From the IMG/VR virus record IMGVR_UViG_3300001812_000008, positions 1 through 20,715 of that record: a stretch of DNA of 20,715 nt; one strand, 5' to 3'. The position numbers and the translations under genes are program-made. The stretch comes from a virus. Below are positions 14,795 through 19,846 of the stretch, one piece after another. Below the pieces are notes generated by a model. The model did no database searches, had not been told where the DNA came from, and saw only the letters and a list, made by a program, of their open reading frames with translations. Each line of letters begins with the position of its first letter. Positions within the stretch are counted from its first letter, which is position 1.

Positions 14795-15019
14795 AGGAGT
14801 GTGATGTTCACCGCTTCGGCGGTTTTCTTTTTTTAGCTCCGCCCGGATCTTCTTTGTCCACCCCAGATACATCGGCTCGCACCGCCGGCAGATCGCGCCT
14901 GCCGCCATCCGCCCGCACATCTCGCAGCGCTGCAGGTAGACCACATTCGGCGTCTGCAGGCGCCGCAGCCAGGCTTGGAATTCGCGGTTCTTGCCGATGT
15001 AACTCGTTAAGATTTTCAT
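14783..15019 (-). CDS. Small zinc-ribbon protein (78 residues)
   Basis: Unassigned. Two CxxC pairs (C32/C35 and C44/C47 in CEMCGRM and CRRCEPM) form a probable zinc ribbon. They follow a basic N-terminus starting MKILTSYIGKNREFQAWLRR and precede a Lys/Arg-rich helix. The final 18 codons are overlaid by the opposite-strand promoter and terminator, so the tail KKENRRSGEHH may be dictated by those signals. The start ATG at 15019 follows AAAGGAGG. Neighbours on both sides are further small early genes. Confidence 0.7.
   Translation of the reverse strand: MKILTSYIGKNREFQAWLRRLQTPNVVYLQRCEMCGRMAAGAICRRCEPMYLGWTKKIRAELKKENRRSGEHHTPTIA
14801..14834 (+). ncRNA. Predicted ~34-nt antisense transcript ending in a terminator
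   Basis: Transcript predicted between a strong rightward promoter and an intrinsic terminator: ACCGC-TTCG-GCGGT (14810-14823) followed by TTT-C-TTTTTTT to 14834. The tetraloop is the very stable UUCG type. The RNA would be almost only a terminator hairpin with a leader of about nine bases, and it is antisense to the last codons of the 78-residue Cys protein. A ten-codon ORF from the ATG at 14804 exists, but its ribosome site (AGGAG at 14795) lies upstream of the predicted RNA start. No expression data; both signals are read from sequence. Confidence 0.45.
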
Positions 15020-15022
15020 CCC

Positions 15023-15226
15023 TTAACCCTCCTTTCTGAGCGTAAAATATTGCCTTATGACATCGCCTTGAAACTGTGCGAAACTTTTGTAATCCTGAAT
15101 CGCCTGCCGATAATACGGATTATTAAATGTTCCGTCACAGTGTATACACACCACGAACTCATCTTCCCGCTTGTCGTAAGAGGAATACATGCTCTCGTGA
15201 CAATAAGGGCAATCCCAGCGGTTCAT
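15023..15226 (-). CDS. Small zinc-ribbon protein (67 residues)
   Basis: Unassigned protein with C6/C9 (CPYCHE) and C27/C30 (CIHCDG), a clear zinc-ribbon arrangement, then an aromatic, Gln-rich helical tail. It lies 3 bp upstream of the next leftward gene. Start ATG at 15226 after GGAGG. Tiny zinc ribbons like this are common in early phage operons, where roles in DNA or host protein binding are suspected but rarely known. Confidence 0.75.
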   Translation of the reverse strand: MNRWDCPYCHESMYSSYDKREDEFVVCIHCDGTFNNPYYRQAIQDYKSFAQFQGDVIRQYFTLRKEG

Positions 15227-15268
15227 GCTTTTCCCTCCTCTCCGGATAACCCATCTTCAGTCTCCTTT

Positions 15269-15727
15269 CTACCCCGCCAAGGGCATAATTTCTTTGATGC
15301 TGATACCCTGCCGCAAGGCGAAGAACTTTAACTCGCCGATCCGCTTCTCCAGCTCCACCGCTTCTTTCAGGATACCTTCAAACTCGTCTACTTCGTTCCG
15401 CTTAAGCTCCCCATCCGCGGCAATCCTGATCAGTTTGTCCCGCAGCCGCTCCACATCCGCAAATTCCTTCAGCACTCTTAGCACCGTCACCGCGAAGGCC
15501 GGTCTGTCCAGCGAATGTGCAAGCACCTGCCCGATTGGGCACACTTTCGCGCAGTAATCCGCAGGCAGCGCAGGCTCACGGTACACCTCCGCCATGCGCA
15601 TCACCACGTCCGGCGGCGCGATGGTCTTGTGACACTCATAGTCAGCAAGCGTCCTGGTGCCGATATAAAGCCGGTGGGCGGCTTCCTCTCTGCTTAGGCC
15701 GACTACGTTTCGTGCTTCTTTCAGCAT
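15269..15727 (-). CDS. Helix-turn-helix phage early regulator (XRE-type)
   Basis: A 152-residue protein. The N-terminal XRE-type helix-turn-helix spans about residues 1-50: ARNVVGLSREEAAHRLYIGTR followed by LADYECHK. Around residues 58-66 is YCAKVCPIGQ, a conserved Cys-containing segment seen in related Firmicute prophage proteins. The rest is a Leu/Glu-rich helix that probably dimerises. It is placed downstream of the left switch in the early operon, so it may be a secondary regulator of early or late genes. Start ATG at 15727 with AAAGGAG upstream. Confidence 0.8.
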   Translation of the reverse strand: MLKEARNVVGLSREEAAHRLYIGTRTLADYECHKTIAPPDVVMRMAEVYREPALPADYCAKVCPIGQVLAHSLDRPAFAVTVLRVLKEFADVERLRDKLIRIAADGELKRNEVDEFEGILKEAVELEKRIGELKFFALRQGISIKEIMPLAG

Positions 15728-15759
15728 TGTTTAAATCTCCTTTCCGGTTCAGAATTAGG

Positions 15760-15942
15760 CTATAAGTATCTGCGCTTACCGCTGTCGTAGACATACTGAC
15801 GGCCCCGGTTATCGACATGCACCTGGCACGTATTAGCCAGGTAGATACGTTCAACTCTGTCTTCGCACTCTGGACAGTATCCGCCGCCGCTGTCAGCGTT
15901 ATCGCAACCCGGAGAGATGCACTTATAAGCGCTCTTTGACAA
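15760..15942 (-). CDS. Small Cys-rich protein behind the left Cro-like gene
   Basis: A 60-residue protein with C8, C13, C23, C26 and C39, a probable zinc site (GYCPECEDR). TTG start at 15942, one base beyond the upstream stop. Its ribosome site and first five codons are a near copy of those of the gene at 16948-17190. It shares the leftward transcript of the left switch. Confidence 0.7.
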   Translation of the reverse strand: MSKSAYKCISPGCDNADSGGGYCPECEDRVERIYLANTCQVHVDNRGRQYVYDSGKRRYL

Positions 15943-15960
15943 TCTAACTTACCTCCTTTT
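15928..15960. repeat. Duplicated RBS/start module, copy A
   Basis: Matches 17176-17207 over 32 bases with one single-base indel: AGCGCTCTTTGACAAT and TAACTTACCTCCTTTT are identical in both. On the minus strand it contains AAAAGGAGGTAAGTTA, the TTG start and the first codons of a small Cys-rich gene. In this copy it also encodes the last residues (KKEVS) of the Cro-like protein. Confidence 0.75.
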
Positions 15961-16159
15961 TCGGTTTATCGAGCAGCTCAAATATTGATACGCCTAAGGC
16001 TACAGCGAGCTTTTCGACTGTGCGAACGGTAGGGCTTTTTTTGCCTGCTTCAATGGCTCCTATGAATGGCTGAGAAAGGCCAGCCTTTTCAGCCAGTTCC
16101 GCCTGGCTCAATCCCTGGGTGGCCCGAATTTCTTTAAGTCTTTGCGGTAATGTTTTCAT
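15944..16159 (-). CDS. XRE-family DNA-binding protein, left switch (Cro-like)
   Basis: A 71-residue single-domain helix-turn-helix protein: LPQRLKEIRATQGLSQAELA, AGLSQPFIGAIEAGKKSP, VEKLAVALGVSIFELL. No C-terminal domain, hence Cro-like in size. It is first in the leftward early operon and is transcribed from a TTGACA-16-TATAAT promoter whose -10 overlaps the best operator of the left switch. Divergent to the repressor at 16282. Inferred role: binds the ATAACT-type operators to shut off the opposite repressor and adjust early transcription. Start ATG at 16159 after AAGGGGGG. Confidence 0.85.
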   Translation of the reverse strand: MKTLPQRLKEIRATQGLSQAELAEKAGLSQPFIGAIEAGKKSPTVRTVEKLAVALGVSIFELLDKPKKEVS

Positions 16160-16179
16160 TTAGACACCCCCCTTCTTTA

Positions 16180-16207
16180 ATTATAACTATGGTTATATGT
16201 TTGTCAA
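16180..16207 (-). promoter_or_regulatory. Leftward early promoter (left switch)
   Basis: Leftward TTGACA (16207-16202), 16 bp, TATAAT (16185-16180). Both hexamers are consensus. The operator at 16183-16196 overlaps the -10 and spacer, so bound repressor would block RNA polymerase. It drives the Cro-like gene and, downstream, the replication operon. Confidence 0.8.
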
Positions 16208-16262
16208 TACTATAATTATAATTTTATCAGGCAAGCGAATGCTTTATAATAACTTTAGTTAT
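16182..16262. promoter_or_regulatory. Operator region of the left switch (three sites)
   Basis: Sites: ATAACTATGGTTAT (16183-16196), ATAACTTTAGTTAT (16249-16262) and a degenerate ATAATTATAATTTT (16212-16225, 11 of 14 matches to the consensus). The first covers the leftward -10; the last covers the candidate rightward -10 (TATAAT, 16245-16250), whose -35 is weak. Dyad symmetry and placement match a lambda-like OR region. Binding by either XRE protein is inferred. Confidence 0.65.
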
Positions 16263-16281
16263 GACACTTAAGGAGCGCTCC

Positions 16282-16581
16282 ATGAACGTTAGCCACCGTA
16301 TAACCGAATTAAGAGAAACTGTTGGCTGGAGCAAGAATCGGCTGGCTAAAGAATCCGGCCTTTCTCAGGCTTATATCAGCCAACTGGAAGCCGGCCAAAA
16401 GGAACCGACAACTTCAACACTGTTTAAACTTTGTTCCGCACTTAATATCTCTTTGGTGGATTTCTTTACGGTCAACGGTTCGACTATGCCTCCCGACCTG
16501 CGCCGACTGCTCCACCAGGCCGAATCCCTTACCCCTCCCCAGCGTGAAAAGCTTGCCGAGTTTATTAAGAGCCTAAAATAA
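16282..16581 (+). CDS. XRE-family repressor, left switch (CI-like)
   Basis: A 99-residue protein with an N-terminal helix-turn-helix (SHRITELRETVGWSKNRLA, SGLSQAYISQLEAGQKEP, LFKLCSALNISLVDFF) and a short helical C-terminus (LRRLLHQAESLTPPQREKLAEF) that probably dimerises. There is no LexA-type S24 peptidase domain. Start ATG at 16282 is chosen because AAGGAG lies six to seven bases before it; the upstream in-frame ATG at 16261 sits inside an operator and has no ribosome site. Rightward, opposite to the lytic operon, so it is the likely lysogenic repressor of the replication genes. Followed by a small zinc-ribbon gene. Confidence 0.83.
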   Translation: MNVSHRITELRETVGWSKNRLAKESGLSQAYISQLEAGQKEPTTSTLFKLCSALNISLVDFFTVNGSTMPPDLRRLLHQAESLTPPQREKLAEFIKSLK

Positions 16582-16605
16582 CCCCTCGAAGGAGGAGACC
16601 TCGCA

Positions 16606-16809
16606 ATGTTCGATAAGAGCGTAAAGCTGGATATACCCTGCCCTGAATGCAACCACACTGTTAAACTTTCGATCAGAGAGATTGAGCGAAACCCCTCTTA
16701 TGCTTGCCCTAGATGCCAAAATACCATCAACCTGGATGCACGCAAGTTTACCAAAGAATTAGGAAAAGCCGAAAAGCAATTAAAAGACATGTTCAAAAAA
16801 TTCAAGTAG
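16606..16809 (+). CDS. Small zinc-ribbon protein next to the left repressor
   Basis: A 67-residue protein with C12/C15 (CPECNH) and C34/C37 (CPRCQN), a zinc ribbon, then a Lys-rich helix (KFTKELGKAEKQLKDMFKKF). Start ATG at 16606 after GGAGGAG. It lies 24 bp after the left repressor and is probably cotranscribed with it, so it would be expressed in the lysogen. It may modify repressor action or be a passenger. Its last 8 bp overlap a convergent gene. Confidence 0.75.
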   Translation: MFDKSVKLDIPCPECNHTVKLSIREIERNPSYACPRCQNTINLDARKFTKELGKAEKQLKDMFKKFK

Positions 16810-16963
16810 CCATCTTCTCCGTTCCGATTTCCAACTTAAAATTGTTTATGTCTTCAATTTTTAAAGCCAGGGCAATAGCAAGATCTTCTACTTCTTTTAG
16901 CAGCTGAAAAAAATCTGTTAGGTTGCTGGTGACTTTAGACTTGATCTCTAGCTTGGGATACAT
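16802..16963 (-). CDS. Small helical protein (53 residues)
   Basis: Not recognised. ATG start at 16963 with GGAGGGAG nine bases upstream. The product is helical with a heptad-like pattern (LTDFFQLLKEVEDLAIALAL, about residues 15-34). It overlaps the end of the upstream Cys-rich gene and, convergently, the end of the zinc-ribbon gene at 16606-16809. It is the last gene of the leftward arm of the right switch. The ribosome site and gene-to-gene overlap support it as real. Confidence 0.55.
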   Translation of the reverse strand: MYPKLEIKSKVTSNLTDFFQLLKEVEDLAIALALKIEDINNFKLEIGTEKMAT

Positions 16964-17190
16964 AGCTCTCCCTCCTCGTCAGTGATTGAGGTGATGGTCT
17001 CGCACTGGGCGGCAAACCACTCCGCTGCGCAGTCGTCGCCGCAGAAGATGGCCTTTGTTGGCGGGAAGACCGTGGCCGGCGCGTTAATTACGGTCTCGCA
17101 CATTCTGCAAATGTTTGGATAATGCATGCCCTGGTATACGATAACTTCTACGGTTTCATATTCCTGGTTGTATAAAGCGCTCTTTGACAA
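16948..17190 (-). CDS. Small Cys-rich protein behind the excisionase-like gene
   Basis: An 80-residue protein with C28/C31, C50/C54, C63 and C77. The CRMCETVI ... FCGDDCAAEWF pattern resembles treble-clef zinc fingers. TTG start at 17190, inside the end of the excisionase-like gene. Its ribosome site and first codons are a duplicate of those of the gene at 15760-15942. Function unknown. Confidence 0.7.
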   Translation of the reverse strand: MSKSALYNQEYETVEVIVYQGMHYPNICRMCETVINAPATVFPPTKAIFCGDDCAAEWFAAQCETITSITDEEGELCIPS

Positions 17191-17440
17191 TTAACTTACC
17201 TCCTTTTCTCCTGATTTGAGCATCAACCCACTTCTCAAGGGCCTGCCGCGGGATGCGGACATACCGGCCAAACCTTATGGTCGGAATCTCCCCCCTCTTG
17301 GCCATGTCGTATACTTTAGACTTTTTTAGCCCCAAGTGCCTGGCCGCTTCGGGGACGGTAAAGAGATAGGGCTGATCTTGCATAAATGGCTTCACCTCCG
17401 GTAGCGGAGCTGTCATGTAGCGTCCAGGGTCCTCAGTCAT
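17156..17440 (-). CDS. xis: Excisionase-like DNA-binding protein (HTH_17 family)
   Basis: A 94-residue protein with a MerR-like winged helix-turn-helix: YLFTVPEAARHLGLKKSKVYD, RGEIPTIRFGRYVRIPRQALEKWV. This is the domain of phage excisionases and related architectural proteins. Start ATG at 17440 is preferred (AAGGAGG eight bases upstream, ATGA overlap with the upstream stop). The C-terminal residues KGGKLIVKERFIQPGI are read through a duplicated ribosome-site module, suggesting that the end of the gene was rebuilt by recombination. Part of the leftward arm of the right switch. Inferred role: bends DNA at att sites to direct the integrase toward excision. Confidence 0.75.
   Translation of the reverse strand: MTEDPGRYMTAPLPEVKPFMQDQPYLFTVPEAARHLGLKKSKVYDMAKRGEIPTIRFGRYVRIPRQALEKWVDAQIRRKGGKLIVKERFIQPGI
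17176..17207. repeat. Duplicated RBS/start module, copy B
   Basis: Second copy of the module at 15928-15960 (one single-base indel). Here it provides the ribosome site and start of the 80-residue Cys-rich gene and simultaneously codes for part of the excisionase-like C-terminus in another frame. Confidence 0.75.
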
Positions 17441-17619
17441 CGGGAAGCCTCCTTCAGGGTTACGTACTTGCCTTTCTTCTCTGCCGTCTGCGGTCGTTTG
17501 CCGAAACGGTAGGGGTAAAGCGAGCAATCTTTGATGAGACAAAGCTCAACCTCAAGACTGCTGTTGCCGCTACAATCCAAACACTTCTTCCTGATCGCCT
17601 TCATCGGGGTAGGAGTCAT
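17437..17619 (-). CDS. Small conserved prophage zinc-binding protein
   Basis: A 60-residue protein of a type common in Firmicute prophages: MTPTPMKAIRKKCLDCSG opening, C13/C16 and C27/C32, then DCSLYPYRFGKRP. The cysteines probably bind zinc. Start ATG at 17619 with GGAGGG eight bases upstream; a longer reading from 17766 would add a hydrophobic stretch not seen in such proteins. It overlaps the excisionase-like gene by ATGA. Function unknown. Confidence 0.75.
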   Translation of the reverse strand: MTPTPMKAIRKKCLDCSGNSSLEVELCLIKDCSLYPYRFGKRPQTAEKKGKYVTLKEASR

Positions 17620-17681
17620 GCCAGAATCCCTCCGTTGCGTTTTTAAGGGTAGTACGCTAGCTGTTTTAGCCCCGAACACCC

Positions 17682-17740
17682 CCGGCAGGTATAAAACCAT
17701 TAACGGGGACAAGACCATCACAAAATGGCCTCCCTGCCGG
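17682..17740. repeat. Inverted repeat between the right Cro-like gene and the next gene
   Basis: CCGGCAGG at 17682-17689 and CCTGCCGG at 17733-17740, perfect 8 bp arms, 43-base loop. It fills the 121 bp space between two leftward genes and ends exactly at the stop of the Cro-like gene. It could fold in the mRNA or bind a protein; no terminator T-tract follows. Confidence 0.4.
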
Positions 17741-17974
17741 CTACATGGCTTCCTCAGGTAACTCATATTTGGTTGCGACTCTCTGAATTTCGGGACACAG
17801 TAAAGTTTCTATCGAAAGGCCAAACTCCTGGTGGGCCTTCAAGGCAACCCTTTTAGATATCCCGTGTTGCCCATGAATAATCATTGAATAGTTACTTTTA
17901 GTAATACCAAGCCTGCGGGCCATTTCAGTTTTGTTAATTTTTAGGTGCTGCCTCAACTGCTCAAGTTTGTGCAT
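17741..17974 (-). CDS. XRE-family DNA-binding protein, right switch (Cro-like)
   Basis: A 77-residue helix-turn-helix protein: LEQLRQHLKINKTEMARRLG, TKSNYSMIIHGQHGISKRVA, LKAHQEFGLSIETLL. Single domain. It is first in the leftward arm that continues to the zinc protein, excisionase-like and small Cys-rich genes. The promoter is TTGACA-18-TATAAT with one operator between the hexamers and another covering the ribosome site region. Divergent to the repressor at 18105. Start ATG at 17974 with AGGGG nine bases upstream. Confidence 0.83.
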   Translation of the reverse strand: MHKLEQLRQHLKINKTEMARRLGITKSNYSMIIHGQHGISKRVALKAHQEFGLSIETLLCPEIQRVATKYELPEEAM

Positions 17975-17979
17975 CCAAG

Positions 17980-18078
17980 TTCACCCCTTCTGAACTCATT
18001 ATAATTCAGCAACTCTGAACTTGTCAAGAGGGAATTTCATAGTTTCTGAACCTGTCTTGCAAATTCATATAACCTGAA
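17980..18078. promoter_or_regulatory. Four-operator array of the right switch
   Basis: Four sites TTCA-N6-CTGAAC begin at 17980, 18005, 18036 and 18064, all in the same orientation, centre spacing 25, 31 and 28 bp. The first lies in the leader of the leftward gene, the second between the leftward -35 and -10, the third between the two promoters, the fourth exactly in the spacer of the rightward promoter. This arrangement would let one repressor act on both promoters. The bound protein is inferred. Confidence 0.8.
17998..18027 (-). promoter_or_regulatory. Leftward promoter of the right switch
   Basis: TTGACA (18027-18022), 18 bp, TATAAT (18003-17998), both consensus. Operator 2 fills the spacer. 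It drives the Cro-like and excision genes. Confidence 0.78.
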
Positions 18079-18085
18079 CTATACT
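18057..18085 (+). promoter_or_regulatory. Rightward promoter of the right switch
   Basis: TTGCAA at 18057-18062, 17 bp, TATACT at 18080-18085. Operator 4 (18064-18078) lies in the spacer, so the repressor probably limits its own synthesis. It drives the XRE gene at 18105. Confidence 0.7.
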
Positions 18086-18104
18086 TACCGAAAGGGGGAT
18101 GTTA

Positions 18105-18539
18105 ATGAGTTTTGGAGAACGCTTGAAAAAAATTAGGACGGAGCGAGGGCTTCGCCAAGAAGATATTGGGAAGATAGTCCATGTGGGAAAATCAACTGTT
18201 TCTCAATGGGAGAATAATATCCACACACCCGATTTGGAAACCGTCGCTAAAATTGCTCGTGCTCTTAATGTTTCTGTGGAACAGTTTATTGACGATGCCC
18301 CCCCACAACTCCTTGGCCGCACCGACTATCGCACCACCTCCACCCCCGTTGCCCACAAAATTATTACTCCCCCGCATATTGACGATGAACTCTGGACGGA
18401 GGAGGAGTTAATGGAAATTGAGAGATTTAAGAATTTTATCCTGTCAAAACGAAAAGAAAGTGTTCATCCAATTCACCACATGGCATTTACAACACAGAAA
18501 ACCCCACCCGCCACAAGGCCAACAAAAAAACCCCGGTAG
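18105..18539 (+). CDS. XRE-family repressor, right switch (CI-like)
   Basis: A 144-residue protein. Residues 1-65 form the helix-turn-helix: GERLKKIRTERGLRQEDIGK, HVGKSTVSQWENNIHTPD, LETVAKIARALNVSVEQF. Residues 66-144 are Pro/Thr-rich with a central acidic helix (WTEEELMEIERFKNFILS) and a basic tail. No S24 peptidase or other enzyme domain is visible, so RecA-stimulated self-cleavage is unlikely. Start ATG at 18105 fits the AAAGGGGG site (six bases); the ATG two codons earlier is too close. Rightward, opposite to the lytic genes. Inferred role: lysogenic repressor of the excision arm. Confidence 0.83.
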   Translation: MSFGERLKKIRTERGLRQEDIGKIVHVGKSTVSQWENNIHTPDLETVAKIARALNVSVEQFIDDAPPQLLGRTDYRTTSTPVAHKIITPPHIDDELWTEEELMEIERFKNFILSKRKESVHPIHHMAFTTQKTPPATRPTKKPR

Positions 18540-18702
18540 GGGACGGGCTTTGAAGGGTTTGTCGAAATGATTAATAATACGTGACAGGATGGATGTCGTA
18601 GATTTAACCCGTGGCAGAGTGGGCGCATGAGTTTTATATGCGGATCGAGATCCCTTAATGAAAAAGATATGATTAAAGATCCGGTAAGAGGAGGATAACA
18701 AA
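18540..18702. other. 163-bp intergenic region before the DUF6941-like gene
   Basis: No gene seen. Contains GGATC-GA-GATCC (palindrome) and CGCAT/ATGCG inverted arms, plus AGAGGAGG as the ribosome site of the next gene. No convincing promoter could be picked out. Confidence 0.4.
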
Positions 18703-19107
18703 ATGCAAGTTAGAGCCTTTTTCCCTTGTGAACAAATTGTTAACAGGATGGACGGGTCTGTTGATATCATGAGGTTTGGCCCTAAACAGATTATATTTAG
18801 TGCAAAAAACAGGGATCAACCTGTCCAGACATTCATGAGTATTGTATGCGTGCTTTCTTTTACTGCCCCCGAAAGAGGCGACAAGCATTTGGTGATTTCT
18901 TTACAACCGCCCGATAGTGCCGCCATAGAATTGATAACTATTAACTTTAAAATTGAAGGGAAGGGCGGACAAGAAGAGTTTGACATGTATAGCCAAGCAG
19001 CCTTAACAATAAGAAAGCCAGGTAAACATTTCTTATCCGCAACGCTCGGTGGACAAGAAATCGCCAGCTGGCCAATTGAAGTAATTATTAATTATATTGA
19101 GGGTTAA
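18703..19107 (+). CDS. DUF6941-like beta-sandwich protein (accessory)
   Basis: A 134-residue protein without signal peptide or membrane segment. The sequence is strand-rich: VDIMRFGPKQIIF, FMSIVCVLSFTAPERGDKHLVI with a GxHxxxxxLxxPxxA-like centre, and an ending in GGQEIASWPIEVIINY. This resembles small DUF6941-type proteins whose role is unknown. Start ATG at 18703 with AGAGGAGG. It is the first of three accessory genes between the control region and the integrase and converges with the next one (20 bp overlap). AT-richer than the phage core. Could be a lysogeny-expressed cargo gene. Confidence 0.7.
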   Translation: MQVRAFFPCEQIVNRMDGSVDIMRFGPKQIIFSAKNRDQPVQTFMSIVCVLSFTAPERGDKHLVISLQPPDSAAIELITINFKIEGKGGQEEFDMYSQAALTIRKPGKHFLSATLGGQEIASWPIEVIINYIEG

Positions 19108-19405
19108 GCCGTCCACCCTCTTTGGGTGGGAAAGACACCTTAACATCATTGTATGGTATTTCCATTTTGCAATTATAATCAAAAATCTTAAAGTACGATA
19201 CATTTTCGAATGCTTGCATCATGGATTTTTTAAACTCTTCCTCGTCTATAATTGAATCATTAAGCTGTGCAAAGCTTAGCTCGATTTCATCAACTATTAC
19301 TTGAGTTTTGCGCTCAATTTTAGGGCTGTATAAATATGGCAAGCACGAAACAAACCATTCTTCAAATGTATCAAGCGTTATTATACCAGACAGATAATTA
19401 CTCAT
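19088..19405 (-). CDS. Small acidic helical accessory protein
   Basis: Unassigned, about 105 residues, acidic. Opening MSNYLSGIITLDTFEEWFVS, then a charged helix (IVDEIELSFAQLNDSIID) and EEEFKKSMMQAF. The GxIxxxxFExWF element followed by an E-rich helix recurs in small bacterial proteins of unknown role that are often near toxin or accessory genes. Start uncertain: ATG at 19405 or 19432, neither with a good ribosome site; 19405 avoids overlap with the divergent gene. Strand is opposite to its two neighbours. Confidence 0.6.
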   Translation of the reverse strand: MSNYLSGIITLDTFEEWFVSCLPYLYSPKIERKTQVIVDEIELSFAQLNDSIIDEEEFKKSMMQAFENVSYFKIFDYNCKMEIPYNDVKVSFPPKEGGRLNPQYN

Positions 19406-19421
19406 CTTATACAAAAGGCCG

Positions 19422-19763
19422 GTGAATACCATCTCTGATCATCCCCTTCCAGTTCCGGTAGTTTGGGTCTCAAAAGAAGTACTGCGCAAATACTTCAACG
19501 AACATGTTTTGGAAAAAGTCCAACGCGGCGAACTTCAATGTGAACTAAGGACTGAAAAACATCTCAAAGTGCCACCCACTGGCGAACCGTACTGCACCAA
19601 AAGCCAGTACTTGATTTATAAAACAATCGACGGAGATTATGTTGCCGGGATACATCAATACCTACGTCCAAGCGGCGAACTAGGGGCAAGCGGTAAGCCT
19701 GACCCTAACCGCCTTGTTGTTAATAATACAATGTATGCATACAGCCCAAGAAAAACTGTTTGA
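19422..19763 (+). CDS. Unassigned accessory protein (113 residues)
   Basis: Not assigned. Contains VVWVSKEVLRKYFNEHVLEK, EPYCTKSQYLIYKT and the stretch HQYLRPSGELGASGKPDPNR near residues 78-97, a run familiar from hypothetical proteins of diverse bacteria. No signal peptide or membrane segment. The start is GTG at 19422 with a weak AAAAGG site, so it is uncertain. Divergent to the small acidic gene and upstream of the integrase. Probably cargo; a link to toxin-immunity or defence is a guess from position only. Confidence 0.6.
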   Translation: MNTISDHPLPVPVVWVSKEVLRKYFNEHVLEKVQRGELQCELRTEKHLKVPPTGEPYCTKSQYLIYKTIDGDYVAGIHQYLRPSGELGASGKPDPNRLVVNNTMYAYSPRKTV

Positions 19764-19846
19764 GTAACGTAACGATATTATAACCGAAATATTATCAGAA
19801 ATACACTAAAACATTTATATGATCATACCATGTAGGAGTTGTCGAT
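19764..19846. promoter_or_regulatory. Integrase upstream region
   Basis: AT-rich 83 bp with a perfect 10-bp palindrome TATGATCATA (19818-19827) just before the GTAGGAG ribosome site, and a repeated GTAACGTAACG at the left end. It probably contains the integrase promoter and perhaps integrase or excisionase binding sites. No promoter pair with good spacing is clear. Confidence 0.3.

Noticed and set aside
14804-14836. Ten-codon ORF (MFTASAVFFF) with AGGAG before it
   Set aside because: The predicted RNA start lies downstream of the AGGAG, and the codons are those of the terminator hairpin and T-run.
17620-17766. N-terminal extension of the 60-residue zinc protein
   Set aside because: The ATG at 17619 has a good ribosome site and begins the conserved prophage protein; the extension is hydrophobic and overlaps the Cro-like gene end.
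18523-18542. Leftward hairpin CCCC-TACC-GGGG with a T7 run at the end of the right repressor gene
   Set aside because: Only four base pairs, overlaps coding sequence (Lys-Lys-Pro-Arg codons), and no leftward gene ends nearby.
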